A DNA stretch of 64,000 bases from Coemansia sp. RSA 487 (lineage: Eukaryota > Kickxellomycota > Kickxellomycetes > Kickxellales > Kickxellaceae), in assembly GCA_027577595.1 (NCBI GenBank), contig JANBRJ010000033.1, positions 100,416-164,415 of the forward strand, written 5' to 3'. A program made the position numbers and the translations under genes. The notes below the pieces were generated by a model. That model made no database searches and was not told where the DNA came from. It saw only the letters and a list, made by a program, of their open reading frames with translations. Positions 28,863-40,200 of the stretch are shown here, piece by piece (positions within the stretch are counted from its first letter, which is position 1; the number at the start of each line of letters is the position of its first letter).

Positions 28863-30522
28863 CATTCACCTACCACAAAGGCAGAAGCTAATACTGAACA
28901 GGAATAGTTTTGAAAATATCATAAAGCAGCATTTGTCACCATGCAGTGAGTCCCGTGATATGTTCTGACCAATATCTTATAAATTGGAAAATAGCTTGAA
29001 TCCGCCGTTTATTGAATTATAAATTATTAAATATGTTTGATGCCATCCTTTATTTGGTGTCATTTGTAGCACGGTGGAGACTACTAACAAATCAAAAGAC
29101 AAAATGAAGACTATGGGAAACTAAGAGAAGGAAACTTGGAAAAGGAAAAAGAATGAAAATATTTTGTGCTTTTTCTGGGGGCTTGGAATAAAGAGTTCAT
29201 GATTTGGGAGGGTAGAGATACAAAAAGAGAAATATGCTTCTGCTAGGGACCCACAAAACTCTTGCAGATAATAATTTATAAAAATGAGCTTGACCATCTA
29301 ATTGATACAAAATACATAGTATTGTGAGTAAAGGGCATATTCAATTAGTAGTATACTAGCTAGTATTTTGAATATGCTAGTTAAGCCTTTAGAAAATAAC
29401 ATTTGTTTGATGATTTGGATTATAGTGTTCTGTCGCTGAACCTTAAAACCAGCATTATTATCAGATGACAATGTGGAAATAACAGCTGCAAATATCAATA
29501 CCTAGAGCAGCCATCGGAAATATAAAAGTGCAATGAAAAGTACCAAAGTACACATATACATTGCAATAAGGATATCCAAGCCTGTTTCAATTAGCAAATG
29601 TTTGCTGCTCTACTGAAATATCCCCTTAAAGTCTGCATTTAGTCCATTTTTCTGTTAAAAGCAAGCGAGAAATAAACAGGTAGCTAGAAATGCTACAAAG
29701 ATATATCAGTAGAAAGCCCCCAACCAAATCCCATTTTTAAAGGACATAAAGGGAAGACTTGCATCAACTAGCCATTTTAGTTGTCCATTTACCAATTGCT
29801 CGATTGTAGATGCTAGTAATGAATAGAAAGTACGAGATTTTTGCTGATAACAGCGATTGGAATAGAACAGAACGAATTAAAGGAAACAGGATAAAAATAA
29901 AAAATAAATTTGGTCGGAATAAGATAAATCAACAATTCAATGTATCATAAATAAAAGCAACAATGGTAAAGGAGGACTGCGTATATGCTAGTTGCATCTA
30001 TTGGTAAGGCTGCCAACTAATTGTACTCTGCTTTAAGGCATAGTTTTAGTTTTCTGCTTGTTTGAAAGCGGAAATAATAAAATGTAAGGTGAAAGAGCTA
30101 CAAAGAAAAGAGCTCAGCAGCCATAGAAACAGGCAACCCAACTATTTCGTAAGCAAAGGTAAAGAGCAAAGGACAAATACATTCTTTTAAATCTCCTCTT
30201 TGCAAATTGCAAAATATAATTTACTGCCCATATTCCCACATTTTCAAATAACTAGAACAAAAATTCACGATGCAGGGACAAAAAGACCAAAATGGCCTAT
30301 AGAAAGGCTGATGTGGGTTTACACATCACAAAATGCATTCTTTCGAGGCTAACTGAAAATGGAAAGTCTCTGTTTTCCCGACAAAAACATATAAAAAATA
30401 TGCAGTCTCAGACTCGCAAGTCCAAAGGCAGAATGGAGAAATAACAGAAGAAATATAAAATGGCTGTATCTAATGAATTGAGTAAAATATATTAGCGCCA
30501 TCTTTTGAGCCATGTTGACCAG
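28587..30522. other. AT-rich spacer with duplicated blocks
   Basis: No gene seen. 28587-28860 is the 3' part of duplicated block A. 29390-29760 is the old duplicate of 27620-28010. From 29781 block B begins, which recurs at 32484. Confidence 0.45.
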
Positions 30523-30660
30523 GGTATATAAAGAGGACATTTGCTGCTCACAAATTCTCAGTTTTTCTCACTTCATATCACTCAAGTGAAAACAGCAACA
30601 TTATTCCCCAGCAGGCAAAGAATACAGATAATCCAACAGATTTAAGCAATCCAAAGAAAA
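29781..30660 (+). repeat. Segmental duplication B, copy 1
   Basis: Matches 32484-33363 at a constant offset of 2703 bp with no gap over ~880 bp and only a few substitutions. It is upstream sequence plus promoter and leader, and ends at the start of the coding region. Confidence 0.8.
30523..30660 (+). promoter_or_regulatory. Microgene promoter and 5' leader, copy 2
   Basis: TATATAAAGAGGACATTTGC core, leader as in copy 1 with one visible change (GTTTTTCTC for GTTTTCCTC). This is the only segment shared by both duplication A and duplication B, so it is the join between them. Confidence 0.7.
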
Positions 30661-31062
30661 ATGAGCAGCAACGGAACTGGTCCCCGTAGACATGGTGATG
30701 GTCGCAGAAATGGCATGCCCCCACCACCTCGTCCTCAACCTGCTCCTCAAAACCCTCCTCCGCCAACACCACCCCAATCGCCATAATCGCTATTGGAGAA
30801 ATAACATGTGTGGATTTGGTTGTTTTTCCATTAGAATGAATCATGAAGATGTGCAACAATTTGATAAGATTCAGCTATTGTCCACCAAAACAAGCACTTG
30901 CATTTGGCTGTTTAGTTTTCCGCTTTCATTAATGATGCAAATTTCTAGCCATTACATGATTCGTATGTTTTAGAATATGAAACTGTCATTCTTATATTAT
31001 TTTTTATCCATAGCATTTTTAGCTTGCTTATATGGATTTTAGTGCAAATATAATAAATTGGC
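30525..31062 (+). repeat. Segmental duplication A, copy 2
   Basis: Partner of 28325-28862. The coding part is identical and I see only scattered single-base changes (for example at 28755 versus 30955), so the duplication is recent or recently homogenised. Confidence 0.8.
30661..30786 (+). CDS. MSSNG-family microprotein, Pro-rich type (copy 2)
   Basis: 41-residue ORF identical to the one at 28461. It is driven by the copy 2 promoter, whose upstream 0.75 kb matches copy 3 rather than copy 1. It is thus a chimera of the two neighbours' parts. Function unknown. Confidence 0.55.
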   Translation: MSSNGTGPRRHGDGRRNGMPPPPRPQPAPQNPPPPTPPQSP

Positions 31063-33225
31063 TTGTTTATCAACTACCAAACATTTGTGAATGGGGTTGA
31101 AAATAGAATAGCATAAATTAAGGAAATAAGAAAGAAGCAGAAAAGAAAAGCAATACACCACAACTTTTATAGAAAGCTATCTAAAATGAAAAATAGATCA
31201 AGAGTGTTAATTAACAATGAAATTATTTAGATATCTCGGTTTATTTGTCCATGCAGTGATACATGTAGCATTATAAAGTGCCGGCACACTGTATCTATCA
31301 CATTTTATTAGTTTATTATCCATAGTCATTGCTAATTAGTCTAATGAAATTACAACTAACGAACGATACGGCAAATATTACATGAAGCCAGTCATATGAC
31401 GTTTGCGTGACGGATCGCACGATCTGTTTTCATCTCATTACCATGGTCAGATCTGCGTGTAAGCCCAGATGCAATATCCACATGATAACCCGATACTAAT
31501 GTCCTTATTATTCTATTCCATCCTTTAAAGGAGTGCTGGTACACTCAACAATCTCTACACCAACAAGAAGACCAAGATCTCTCGAAATCCAACTTCGAAT
31601 TTAGTTCCTTTAGTTTGGTGCTAACTTTACCAGTGTTTCCTTGTATTTCTTTCATTAACTTTTCCTTTCAAACCCCACTTCCTTTTTTGTTTACCTTCCA
31701 TTCTTAAAAAGTTTCATTGAGACGGCTAATATTATCGCAATTGCTTTAATTGAATCTTCTATTATTTATTCACGCTATTCTATTTATAACAACACTTACG
31801 CAGATTGCATCTTACTCATTCCATAAAGCAATAATTCCGCTGTTATTACTGATTTTACTATTGTTATTATTCTATTTACCATATTATGTTATAATAAACA
31901 CTCGTCAGGTCTTTTGGCATTTGGCTACTTGTTCTTTTTGCTTGTTGCAACACTAATAGTCGTTCAGCAAGCTTACCGTGGAGATTACTCATACAGAAAA
32001 CCATACCAGATACTATTTTGGGAATATAACCACGACTAATGTGACACAAAATCTAATTGCCGGATGTATGTTCACCATTATTTAACAGCATACCATGTCA
32101 TCGCAGATAGACAGACCTTTTCTTCTCTTGGTTCCTTTTTCAGCTTTTAAGAATATACTTTTATTCATAGTAAATGTCAAGAATATGACATAATATATTA
32201 TATACCATATGTCGTATGTCTTGTTGCCGTATACAAAGTTGATATCACGATACTGCTTAAATAGAAGCTATTTGTTATAAAAAGAATATTGATGGAACTG
32301 AAGTTTCTCTTATTCATTCATTCAATAAAGCTGACTTTTATAGTCACCAAAATATTATCAAGAAAATCTTATGATAATTGGTAAGCATATATTGTGTGCT
32401 TCCCAAAAATGTGATTCACTCATGTTGTCAATTGTATTGCGACTCAGATTAGTAACCTGTAAGCTGAATCGTTATCATAGGAGTTGTCTATTTACCAATT
32501 GCTCGATTGTAGATGCTAGCAATGAATAGAAAGTATGAGATTTTTGCTGATAACAGCGATTGGAATAGAACAGAACGAATTAAAGGAAACAGGATAAAAA
32601 TAAAAAATAAATTTGGTCGGAATAAGATAAATCAACAATTCAATGTATCATAAATAAAAGCAACAATGGTAAAGGAGGACTGCGTATATGCTAGTTGCAT
32701 CTATTGGTAAGGCTGCCAACTAATTGTACTCTGCTTTAAGGCATAGTTTTAGTTTTCTGCTTGTTTGAAAGCGGAAATAATAAAATGTAAGGTGAAAGAG
32801 CTACAAAGAAAAGAGCTCAGCAGCCATAGAAACAGGCAACCCAACTATTTCGTAAGCAAAGGTAAAGAGCAAAGGACAAATACATTCTTTTAAATCTCCT
32901 CTTTGCAAATTGCAAAATATAATTTACTGCCCATATTCCCACATTTTCAAATAACTAGAACAAAAATTCACGATGCAGGGACAAAAAGACCAAAATGGCC
33001 TATAGAAAGGCTGATGTGGGTTTACACATCACAAAATGCATTCTTTCGAGGCTAACTGAAAATGGAAAGTCTCTGTTTTCCCGACAAAAACATATAAAAA
33101 ATATGCAGTCTCAGGCTCGCAAGTTCAAAGGCAGAATGGAGAAATAACAGAAGAAATATAAAATGGCTGTATCTAATGAATTGAGTAAAATATATTAGCG
33201 CCATCTTTTGAGCCATGTTGACCAG
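30787..33225. other. AT-rich spacer, no gene seen
   Basis: 31062-32483 is unique AT-rich sequence with no credible ORF; the ORF at 31750-31956 begins at a TTG and is low-complexity hydrophobic. 32484 onward is duplication B, copy 2. Confidence 0.4.
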
Positions 33226-33363
33226 GGTATATAAAGAGGACATTTGCTGCTCATAGATTCTCAGTTTTCCTCACTTCATATCACTCAAGTGAAAACAGCA
33301 ACATTATTCCCCAGCAGGCAAAGAATACAGATAATCCAACAGCTTCAAGCAATCCAAAGGAAA
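32484..33363 (+). repeat. Segmental duplication B, copy 2
   Basis: Partner of 29781-30660. Homology continues into the first codons (MS-x-NG) and then stops: the gene behind copy 1 is Pro-rich, the one here Ala/Arg-rich. Confidence 0.8.
33226..33363 (+). promoter_or_regulatory. Microgene promoter and 5' leader, copy 3
   Basis: Same TATATAAAGAGGACATTTGC core and leader as copies 1 and 2, ATG 136 bp after the TATA. A few changes sit close to the ATG (AGCTTCAAG for AGATTTAAG). Confidence 0.7.
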
Positions 33364-33522
33364 ATGAGCAACAATGGAAGTAATAGTTCTGCAGAAGCTA
33401 TGGCTGCGGCCAGAGCAGCTATAGAAGCTGCTAGAGCCGCTTCTAGGGCTGCTGCTGCTGCTAGAGCAGCAGCAGCAGAGCGTGCCAGGCGTGATTCTGG
33501 ATATTCAAGCAGCGGTAACTAA
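33364..33522 (+). CDS. MSSNG-family microprotein, Ala/Arg-rich type
   Basis: 52 residues, start MSNNGSNSSAEAMAAARAAI, then an almost uninterrupted Ala/Arg/Glu helix to about residue 43, and the end RRDSGYSSSGN. Paralogue of the 55-residue protein at 12528 despite 21 kb between them. The in-frame extension to 33244 reads through the conserved leader and is not coding. The helix has spaced Arg/Glu, which would suit a coiled coil or nucleic-acid binding; both are guesses. Confidence 0.62.
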   Translation: MSNNGSNSSAEAMAAARAAIEAARAASRAAAAARAAAAERARRDSGYSSSGN

Positions 33523-34123
33523 GTCTATATGTAGGAACTAGTTTAAGATTAATTAGATTTCATTCAAACATATATCCACATTCATACTTGGTGCGGTTAT
33601 TTATCAATACAGGATCCAGTGTACGTACTCTAACTTAAATGACTAGAGCTATTATACTTGAATATTTTTTATGTTTGAGCAAGAAAAAGAATAGAAAATC
33701 ATATTGGTAACATCTTTCTTTCTTTTGTTTGGATCAAAAATTAAATAAACTACTTGCAGCGTTGTTTGCATATAGAAATGCTGACAAGAATGTTAAATAT
33801 TGCACTCTGGTGGAAATAACAAGCTAGACCCCATATATTTTAAATGCCGCAGTTTTCTGCTTACGCACCATATTAACATGCGAAAACTGTATATATTTCA
33901 GTGAAGGCATTTAGTTATAATTTAATTTATATAGCCATGAGATTGGCGCAAGCTACCCTTTAACCGGACATATAGGACGTCTTATAGAGATTATCCATTA
34001 TCGTCTCGGGGCTTTCCCATAGTTTCTACTGAATCCATGTGAATGTTTAGTAAATTTGGCATATCGTAATTCTGGTGAAAGCTAAATAGTCCATTATTAT
34101 GACATATTTAAAAAAAAAAGAAA
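33523..34123. other. Intergenic region, no gene seen
   Basis: AT-rich 3' flank of the microgene and promoter side of the Nudix gene, with an A-run just before its ATG. Confidence 0.4.
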
Positions 34124-34657
34124 ATGTCGCAGAAATATTATACGCTTATATTCCCATTTTCAGAATCGGAAGATAAAATACTGCTTGGACGTAAAAAACG
34201 CGGAATTGGCAAGGGCTTGTGGAACGGATTCGGTGGCAAACTAGAGCGACACGAAAGTGTAGCCGAATGTGCTGTGCGCGAGCTGCACGAGGAATGCGGA
34301 CTCAAGGCAAACGACCTTGTTTATATGGGTGTTTTACACATGAATTGTATTAGCGGGGTTGGTAACACAGTGATATTTGTGTATCGTGCGGATACGTATG
34401 TTGGAGAAATAACAGAATCCGATGAAATGTATCCGCAGTGGTTCGACGTTGGCAGTATTCCGTACAACGAAATGTACGAGGAAGCAGTGCTATGGTGGCC
34501 GATTCTGCTGGACAAAGAACGCCCACAGTTCACGGCATCCTTTATGTTTGATGGTGATAAACTAGTCAGCCACAAGCTTATTGACAGCAAACAAGGGATT
34601 ATCGCTAGTGAAATGCACGATATATTGAAGGGTGCACAAAGTGAAATAGACTTTTAA
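34124..34657 (+). CDS. MTH1/NUDT1-type Nudix hydrolase
   Basis: 177 residues. Sanitises oxidised purine nucleotides (8-oxo-dGTP, 2-OH-dATP) in MTH1 relatives. A full Nudix box GX5EX7REUXEEXGU spans G38 to L60 (GGKLERHESV then RELHEECGL), with E44, R52, E53, E56 and E57 all present. LWNGFGGK before the box and the early MSQKYYTLIFPF match the MTH1 branch. Length is close to human MTH1 with a slightly longer tail. Its stop lies 12 bp from the stop of the convergent phosphatase gene. Confidence 0.9.
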   Translation: MSQKYYTLIFPFSESEDKILLGRKKRGIGKGLWNGFGGKLERHESVAECAVRELHEECGLKANDLVYMGVLHMNCISGVGNTVIFVYRADTYVGEITESDEMYPQWFDVGSIPYNEMYEEAVLWWPILLDKERPQFTASFMFDGDKLVSHKLIDSKQGIIASEMHDILKGAQSEIDF

Positions 34658-34669
34658 ACGAAATTTTAG

Positions 34670-36223
34670 CTAGTTGTGGTCAATATAAGGCTTATGAATA
34701 AACATATTGGATTGTCGTTTGGACAGTACCAGTTGGGCGGACCGTTGCACGACTTGAGTGGCGGAGTTCAGGCTGACACCCAAGTAAGCAGCCAACGCTT
34801 GCCCTACTTGTGTGTTATCCATATTTCCGTGGAACGCAGAGCTCCCGCGACCGTACGCATAAAGCCCTACATCGGTACCCGTATGTCCACCAGTTGACCA
34901 TCCAATGTGCGCTCTCTGGGAAACGACTCCGCCTACAGTTCGCTTGCACTTTTTGCCGTCCTTTCCGGCCACTCGTACTACGCTGTCTATCTCTGCATCC
35001 GTTGCATTCAGGATGCCCAGGTACTTGGGAAACACGGTATCGGAGACATAGTCCTCGATCGTACCATCATCATTGTCGTCTTCTTTGCTTGAGAGAATGT
35101 TGAGTTGGGAGCAAATGGATTCGGCGGATTTGGTTACAGGGCCCAATAGCTGCGGATGCCATAGATATTGTGGATCGACGCCAAGCGTAAGCCCACCGGT
35201 CTCGTGATCCGACGTGCTAACCAGTAGTGTATCAGGATGAGAATCAACAAAGGCACGAACCGCGTCGACGGTGCGCCAGTATTCAAGGATATCGCGTAGA
35301 TGCGTGGCCGGATCGTTGTCGTGGCCAGCCATATCGATGCGAGCACCTTCGATCATTACAAAGAACCCCGCCGTTGTGTTTGATTGGCTGTGCAGGATGT
35401 CTAGAGCACGAAGCGTCATTTCTTGGAGCGACGGCTGTGCGCCATAGTCTCGGTCGATCTCATAAGCCATATGGCTGGATGCAAACAGCCCTAGCAAAGG
35501 AAGCTGGGGAACGCGGGGAAGGGCATCAAAGTCATGACGCCCTGTAACGGTGGTGTATCCACTGGATTGTGCGGCATTCCAGAGATCAAGCGAATCAGAG
35601 CGACAGCTTTCTATAGGGCTTGAGCTTCCCTTGGGAACAAAGTGGCATAATCCACCGCCTAAAAGCACATCGACCAATGGCTTAATAACTGTTCTATTCC
35701 CTGGCCCCGACGGCGCGTTAGCTGGGCTACTATCGTGGACCAAAAGCTGCTGGGCTATCAGGTCCTCCATGTCCCGGTCTACCACGTGTGTGGCAAACGC
35801 AGCCGGCGTAGCATGAGTGATACGCGAAGTAGTAACCAACCCGGTCAAGTATCCGTTCAGCTTGGCAGCCTCCAGAACTGTTCCGCATGCCCTTCCATCC
35901 TTATCGACCCCAATGGCTCCGTTGTAGGTCTTTTGAGCACACGAGTATGCCGTGGCTCCTGCGGCTGAATCGGTTACCCACGTGTCGGAAGACCGCGTGC
36001 GCACGGACCCGACCAATAGCGAATCCAGGGAGCTGGCCCACTGCAGGTTGTTTCCTTGTTGCTCGATGTAGGCTCGTGCCATGGCCTCAGACGTCTGTCC
36101 GAATCCGTCGGATATCATGAAAATCAGGTTGCGCTTAGGCGATGAGGCAATCGCTGGCGCACCATTCGATATCTTGGCCAACAGTACTGCGACAGTGGCA
36201 GTATGCAGAAAGTGATATTTCAT
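34670..36223 (-). CDS. Secreted or vacuolar alkaline phosphatase
   Basis: 517 residues from ATG 36223 (MKYHFLHTATVAVLLAKISNGAPA, signal peptide or signal anchor); an in-frame ATG at 36250 precedes the signal and is less likely. Alkaline phosphatase superfamily: first metal Asp D39 in FMISDGFG, nucleophile Ser86 in VTDSAAGATA, metal ligands in DMAGHDNDPATH and STSDHETGG, and a late metal His in STGGHTGTDVGLYAYG. It removes phosphate from many monoesters at a two-Zn/Mg centre, giving phosphate scavenging or turnover. The set is complete, so it should be active. The C-terminus is plain, with no obvious GPI signal. Confidence 0.9.
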   Translation of the reverse strand: MKYHFLHTATVAVLLAKISNGAPAIASSPKRNLIFMISDGFGQTSEAMARAYIEQQGNNLQWASSLDSLLVGSVRTRSSDTWVTDSAAGATAYSCAQKTYNGAIGVDKDGRACGTVLEAAKLNGYLTGLVTTSRITHATPAAFATHVVDRDMEDLIAQQLLVHDSSPANAPSGPGNRTVIKPLVDVLLGGGLCHFVPKGSSSPIESCRSDSLDLWNAAQSSGYTTVTGRHDFDALPRVPQLPLLGLFASSHMAYEIDRDYGAQPSLQEMTLRALDILHSQSNTTAGFFVMIEGARIDMAGHDNDPATHLRDILEYWRTVDAVRAFVDSHPDTLLVSTSDHETGGLTLGVDPQYLWHPQLLGPVTKSAESICSQLNILSSKEDDNDDGTIEDYVSDTVFPKYLGILNATDAEIDSVVRVAGKDGKKCKRTVGGVVSQRAHIGWSTGGHTGTDVGLYAYGRGSSAFHGNMDNTQVGQALAAYLGVSLNSATQVVQRSAQLVLSKRQSNMFIHKPYIDHN

Positions 36224-36930
36224 ATTTTGTTCGCGTAGGATTATTTTCAAAGATAAAATGCAGAGCAGGGAGAGAAACAGCCTCTTCTCTGCTCATCTGT
36301 TGGAAGCCATAGTGGCTGTAAGTGGCCAAGTAGCAGCCCTCTAAATTGTAAACACGTTTTATGTGTGGTGCGGGGGATTAAAAGCTAGCCTTTCTGCGCC
36401 ACATTTCTGGTATACGAAATTTGTGAGTCTGCGGTGTTTCAAACTGAGGATTGCGTATGGCGCAAGTGACGTCACCCCACTTGAATATCCGGTCTTCAAA
36501 GACGAGAAATAAGGTCAGTTGATATCAAATTTCGTTACTTGCATTATTTCGCTTATTGCCAAAAGAAAAGGGAAAAAGGGTTTTTCTTTGTTCAGGGAAT
36601 GGCAAGTGAAGCACGTGAACTAAAAAACAAATGCATGGTTAATAGCGGCATGCCTTTCGTAACAAGTGAAAAGGAGGCGATGGGTTGGGCCTTTGTGCAC
36701 TGACTTGACCAGCATCCGCACCTTCCCATTCCCCCCTTTTTCTTCGCTATATATAAAGATACTTTGGCTTGCAAATTTACTGCCCAAAACGGCTTGTCTT
36801 GTATATACAAACGCTTTCTATTCTCTTTTCCATCATTCATTTATATTTTTAACAGTATCATCTTTAGGTTGTGTATTTCTCTCTCCTTTCTCTACTCATA
36901 TTCAACCATTGTTTTTAGCAGTAGCAAATC
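36224..36930. other. Divergent promoter region
   Basis: Between the phosphatase gene (minus) and the small gene at 36931 (plus). A TATATATAAAG element at 36748-36757 lies about 180 bp before ATG 36931. No ORF. Confidence 0.45.
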
Positions 36931-37221
36931 ATGTCACCAATAGCCGTAGATAGCAACTACCACGACGAGCAGCAAGGGTATGCAAGACAACCAACAATGG
37001 CGGTACAGGACCTGCTCCAAAGGTCACCGTTCTATACTGATGACTGCGACCTGTATCCGCAACGCATGCGCGAAGTAATGAACCAACGAGACACCACTGT
37101 TGTTCAGACAGGGAGACAGCGATCAGAATCTACTGCCACTGCGACCGATATGGACATTCAGAGTATCCTTGAGTTGTACCCTGGGCTAGCACGCCTTGTT
37201 CAGCAGCAGCAACAGCAGTAG
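36931..37221 (+). CDS. Hypothetical 96-residue protein with C-terminal Gln tail
   Basis: MSPIAVDSNYHDEQQGYARQ start, a middle with TMAVQDLLQRSPFYTDDCDL, and a short hydrophobic segment MDIQSILELYPGLARLV before a terminal run of seven Gln. No signal peptide or known domain. The promoter TATA ~180 bp upstream and the ordered composition support a real gene. It ends 74 bp from the convergent GH3-like gene. Confidence 0.55.
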   Translation: MSPIAVDSNYHDEQQGYARQPTMAVQDLLQRSPFYTDDCDLYPQRMREVMNQRDTTVVQTGRQRSESTATATDMDIQSILELYPGLARLVQQQQQQ

Positions 37222-37295
37222 TAGCGGTAGTAAATCTGCGTAGTGATTATGTCAAAGTATAAAATAGATAATCAAATTAGAATAAAAGGGAAAAT

Positions 37296-40200
37296 TTAGA
37301 AAACACTGTCTGTATTGGTGCTTGAGATGGGTGAGAACTGGAGGCTGATTGTTCGCTGGTTAGTCGAGAATGCATTGACTGTGATGTTAACCACGGATGA
37401 GTCGACGACCTTATCGAGCGCCCTTGTATGGTACGCCAGTTCCTCAGCCGTCAGCGTGAAGGCAACCTCCGCAGCCGTCCCTTGCTTTACAAGGACCTTG
37501 TCGAAGCGGCGCAACCGAAGCAGCTCGGGCTCATATGCAGTGCGGAACGCTTGCGTGGTGTACAGGAGCACGGGCTCCCATTGGTCACGGGTGCCCAAGT
37601 TCTGCACGGTCATCCGCAGCGTTACTGGTTTGCCAGGGGCCAACTCACTTGTGTCCGACGTAATGTTGGAGAACAGCATCTTGGAATACCCCAAGCCATG
37701 ACCAAACGCCCATTGCGGCTTGTACTCGCTGTTAATCCCTTGCCATATGGTGTCGCGCGACTGCGACTCGTACCGTGGATACGTCAGCGGCAGGCGGCCA
37801 GATGGGTTTACCTGGCCGTACAGCGTCTCTGCAATAGGAATGCCGCCATGAATGCCTGGCAAATAGGCCATAAGAATGCTATCGGCGATATCGGCGACTT
37901 CCTTCAGCAAACGGGGACGCCCTTCTACGAGAACAACGGCAATGGGCCGGTTGACGGCAATCGATAGCTGCTTGACAAAGTTAATCTGGTGCGCGTCCAG
38001 AGCCAACTCGTGCACATCGCCAGTGGCCCCCGCATAAGCATGCTCGCCTAGTGCAATAACGATCTTGTCGGACTTCCGAGCCAACCGTACGATCTGTCCA
38101 AACTCGTCGGCTCGCACATCGGAAGAGTCGAGCCGGAACCCGCGGCGGTATGCAATGTTGCCCAGCTTGTCGTCGCCTATGACTTTGCGCACCCCCGACA
38201 TCACGGTATCGCCGAACCCATCGTATACGTGGTCCCCGCCCTCCCGATCGGATGGTCCTTGCATGTGGACATTGAAGCCGCCACCCAGAAGTCCGGTGGA
38301 GTTCAAGTGCGGGCCCAGGAAGAGCACACGCTCGGATGCCGATAATGGGAGCACAGAGTTCTGGTTCTTGAGCAGCGTCAGCGATTCGCGCACCACGTTG
38401 CGTGCATCCTCTATGTCTTGTGCAGCACCGACTATTTCGATCAGCGATGGGTCAGCAAACGGCTTGAAGCTGTCAAAGAGGCCCAGATCCTTTTTCATCT
38501 GCACAACGCGTGCAACAGACTCGGTGATCCGATCTTCATTAAGGCTGCCGGAATGCACCAAATCCATTGCATCCCTGGGGAACGCTCCCGAAGAGGAGTC
38601 TTCTTCGCTGGTGACGTCTACCGATGTATTGTTGAGCGCCAGGAAAACAGCATCGGTTGCGTTGGCCGCCGCATGGAGATCTCTGAACTGCGTGCGCAGA
38701 TCTGACTGATCCGACAGCATGACTCCACGGAACGCCAGCGTGTCACGTAGCACGTGCCGTAAGTAAAAGGGCGACATTCCCAGGGACTCGCCGTTCAGGG
38801 ATCCCGAAGCTTGCATCACCGAGGCGGCACCGCCCGTGTGAATGGCAGCCTCAAAGGCAGGTAAATGGTACTCGAACAGCTGGTGGTCCGAAACCGCCCG
38901 CATACCTGTGTGTGCTCCCAGTTGCTGGCCGGCGCCGACGAAATTGCGTACACAGCATGCGACGCGCGCACGGTCCCTCTTGTAGTCGCCTTGGTATCCA
39001 CGCACGCTACTGGCAACCATCACCGAAGCTAGCATTGGGTCCTCGCCGAAACTCAGGACACCGTCGGGCCATTTCTTCTCGACCATCAGATCGGCGCTGG
39101 GCCCCAGCGCCCATTGGTACCCCGAAGCCCTAAGATCCTTGGAGCCAATGCGGCCGGCTACGTACGCCGATTGCGGTTGGAACGTGGCTGCCTGTGCCAG
39201 TGGCATCGGGAACATTGTAGCATGCTTAACGTAGCTGGCGCCCCGCACTGCATCCATCGCCCACACTAAAGGCACGCGAGATCCACGGGCCAACGATACT
39301 TGCTGAACCGTGTTGGTAATGTTGGCCAATCTCTGTGGCGAATACAACGGGAACTGGCTATGTGCCGAATTCCCGGGTGTATCCACCACTGAGCCTACTT
39401 TGACTTGGTCTACCCAGTATTCCACCGCCGTCATATTCAGATCCCCCGTGTGCGCATCCAGAAGCATTCCTACGTGGATTTGCGTCATTTGCCCGACCTT
39501 TTCGTCCACAGACAACGATTCCACCAACTTCCACACGTCTTCGTCTATCTTGGCCGGCGCATCGTTGCCCTGTAGCTGTTGCTGTTCGATGGCTGGATAC
39601 ATATCGACGCCGCCTGGCATAAGCGGATCCAGGGCCGGGTGCAACCTATTACGTTGCTTAGGGTAATTTGCCTGCGGCAACGCGATTTGTGGCGGCGGTG
39701 GCGGAGTGTGGTCCAGGAGTTCCGGAAGTCTGGCAGTCTTGGTAGGGCGCAGCAGCTGGTTTATTTGCCCCACTTTCTTGTACGCATCGTTTATGTCAAC
39801 GGGCTGTGCAGACGATACATTATCGTACGCATCTGCTGCTGAGGAAGAAGAATAGGCTGTTTCTGTCGCTGAATCGGTGGTGCTTGTGGTGTATTTTCCT
39901 ACTTCGGGTCGATGGGCTGATATACTAGGCGACCCCGTTTCCTCTGATTGGTCAACGATATTGGGCTCCATGTAGTTGCTGCTGCCCCATGTCGCACCGC
40001 TGCTGCTGCTGCTGCTAGTGTAATCGGGCCGTGCAGGCCGGGGAGCGACTGTCGGTAAGAGAGCTGGCGGTGGTCCATATGGTTGATGGCTTGTGCAAGC
40101 ATGCGTCTTCTTCTGGCCGTAGTCTATGGCACACGAGTGATCCGGGTAGCTGATCGGCAGCGGTGCTTGTTGGTATGGTTTCTGCTGACTGTTGTACGGC

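Noticed and set aside
31750-31956. 68-codon hydrophobic ORF
   Set aside because: Begins at TTG, composition follows the AT-rich DNA, no family features.
33244-33363. N-terminal extension of the Ala/Arg microprotein
   Set aside because: It translates the shared 5' leader, which lies before different proteins in the other copies.
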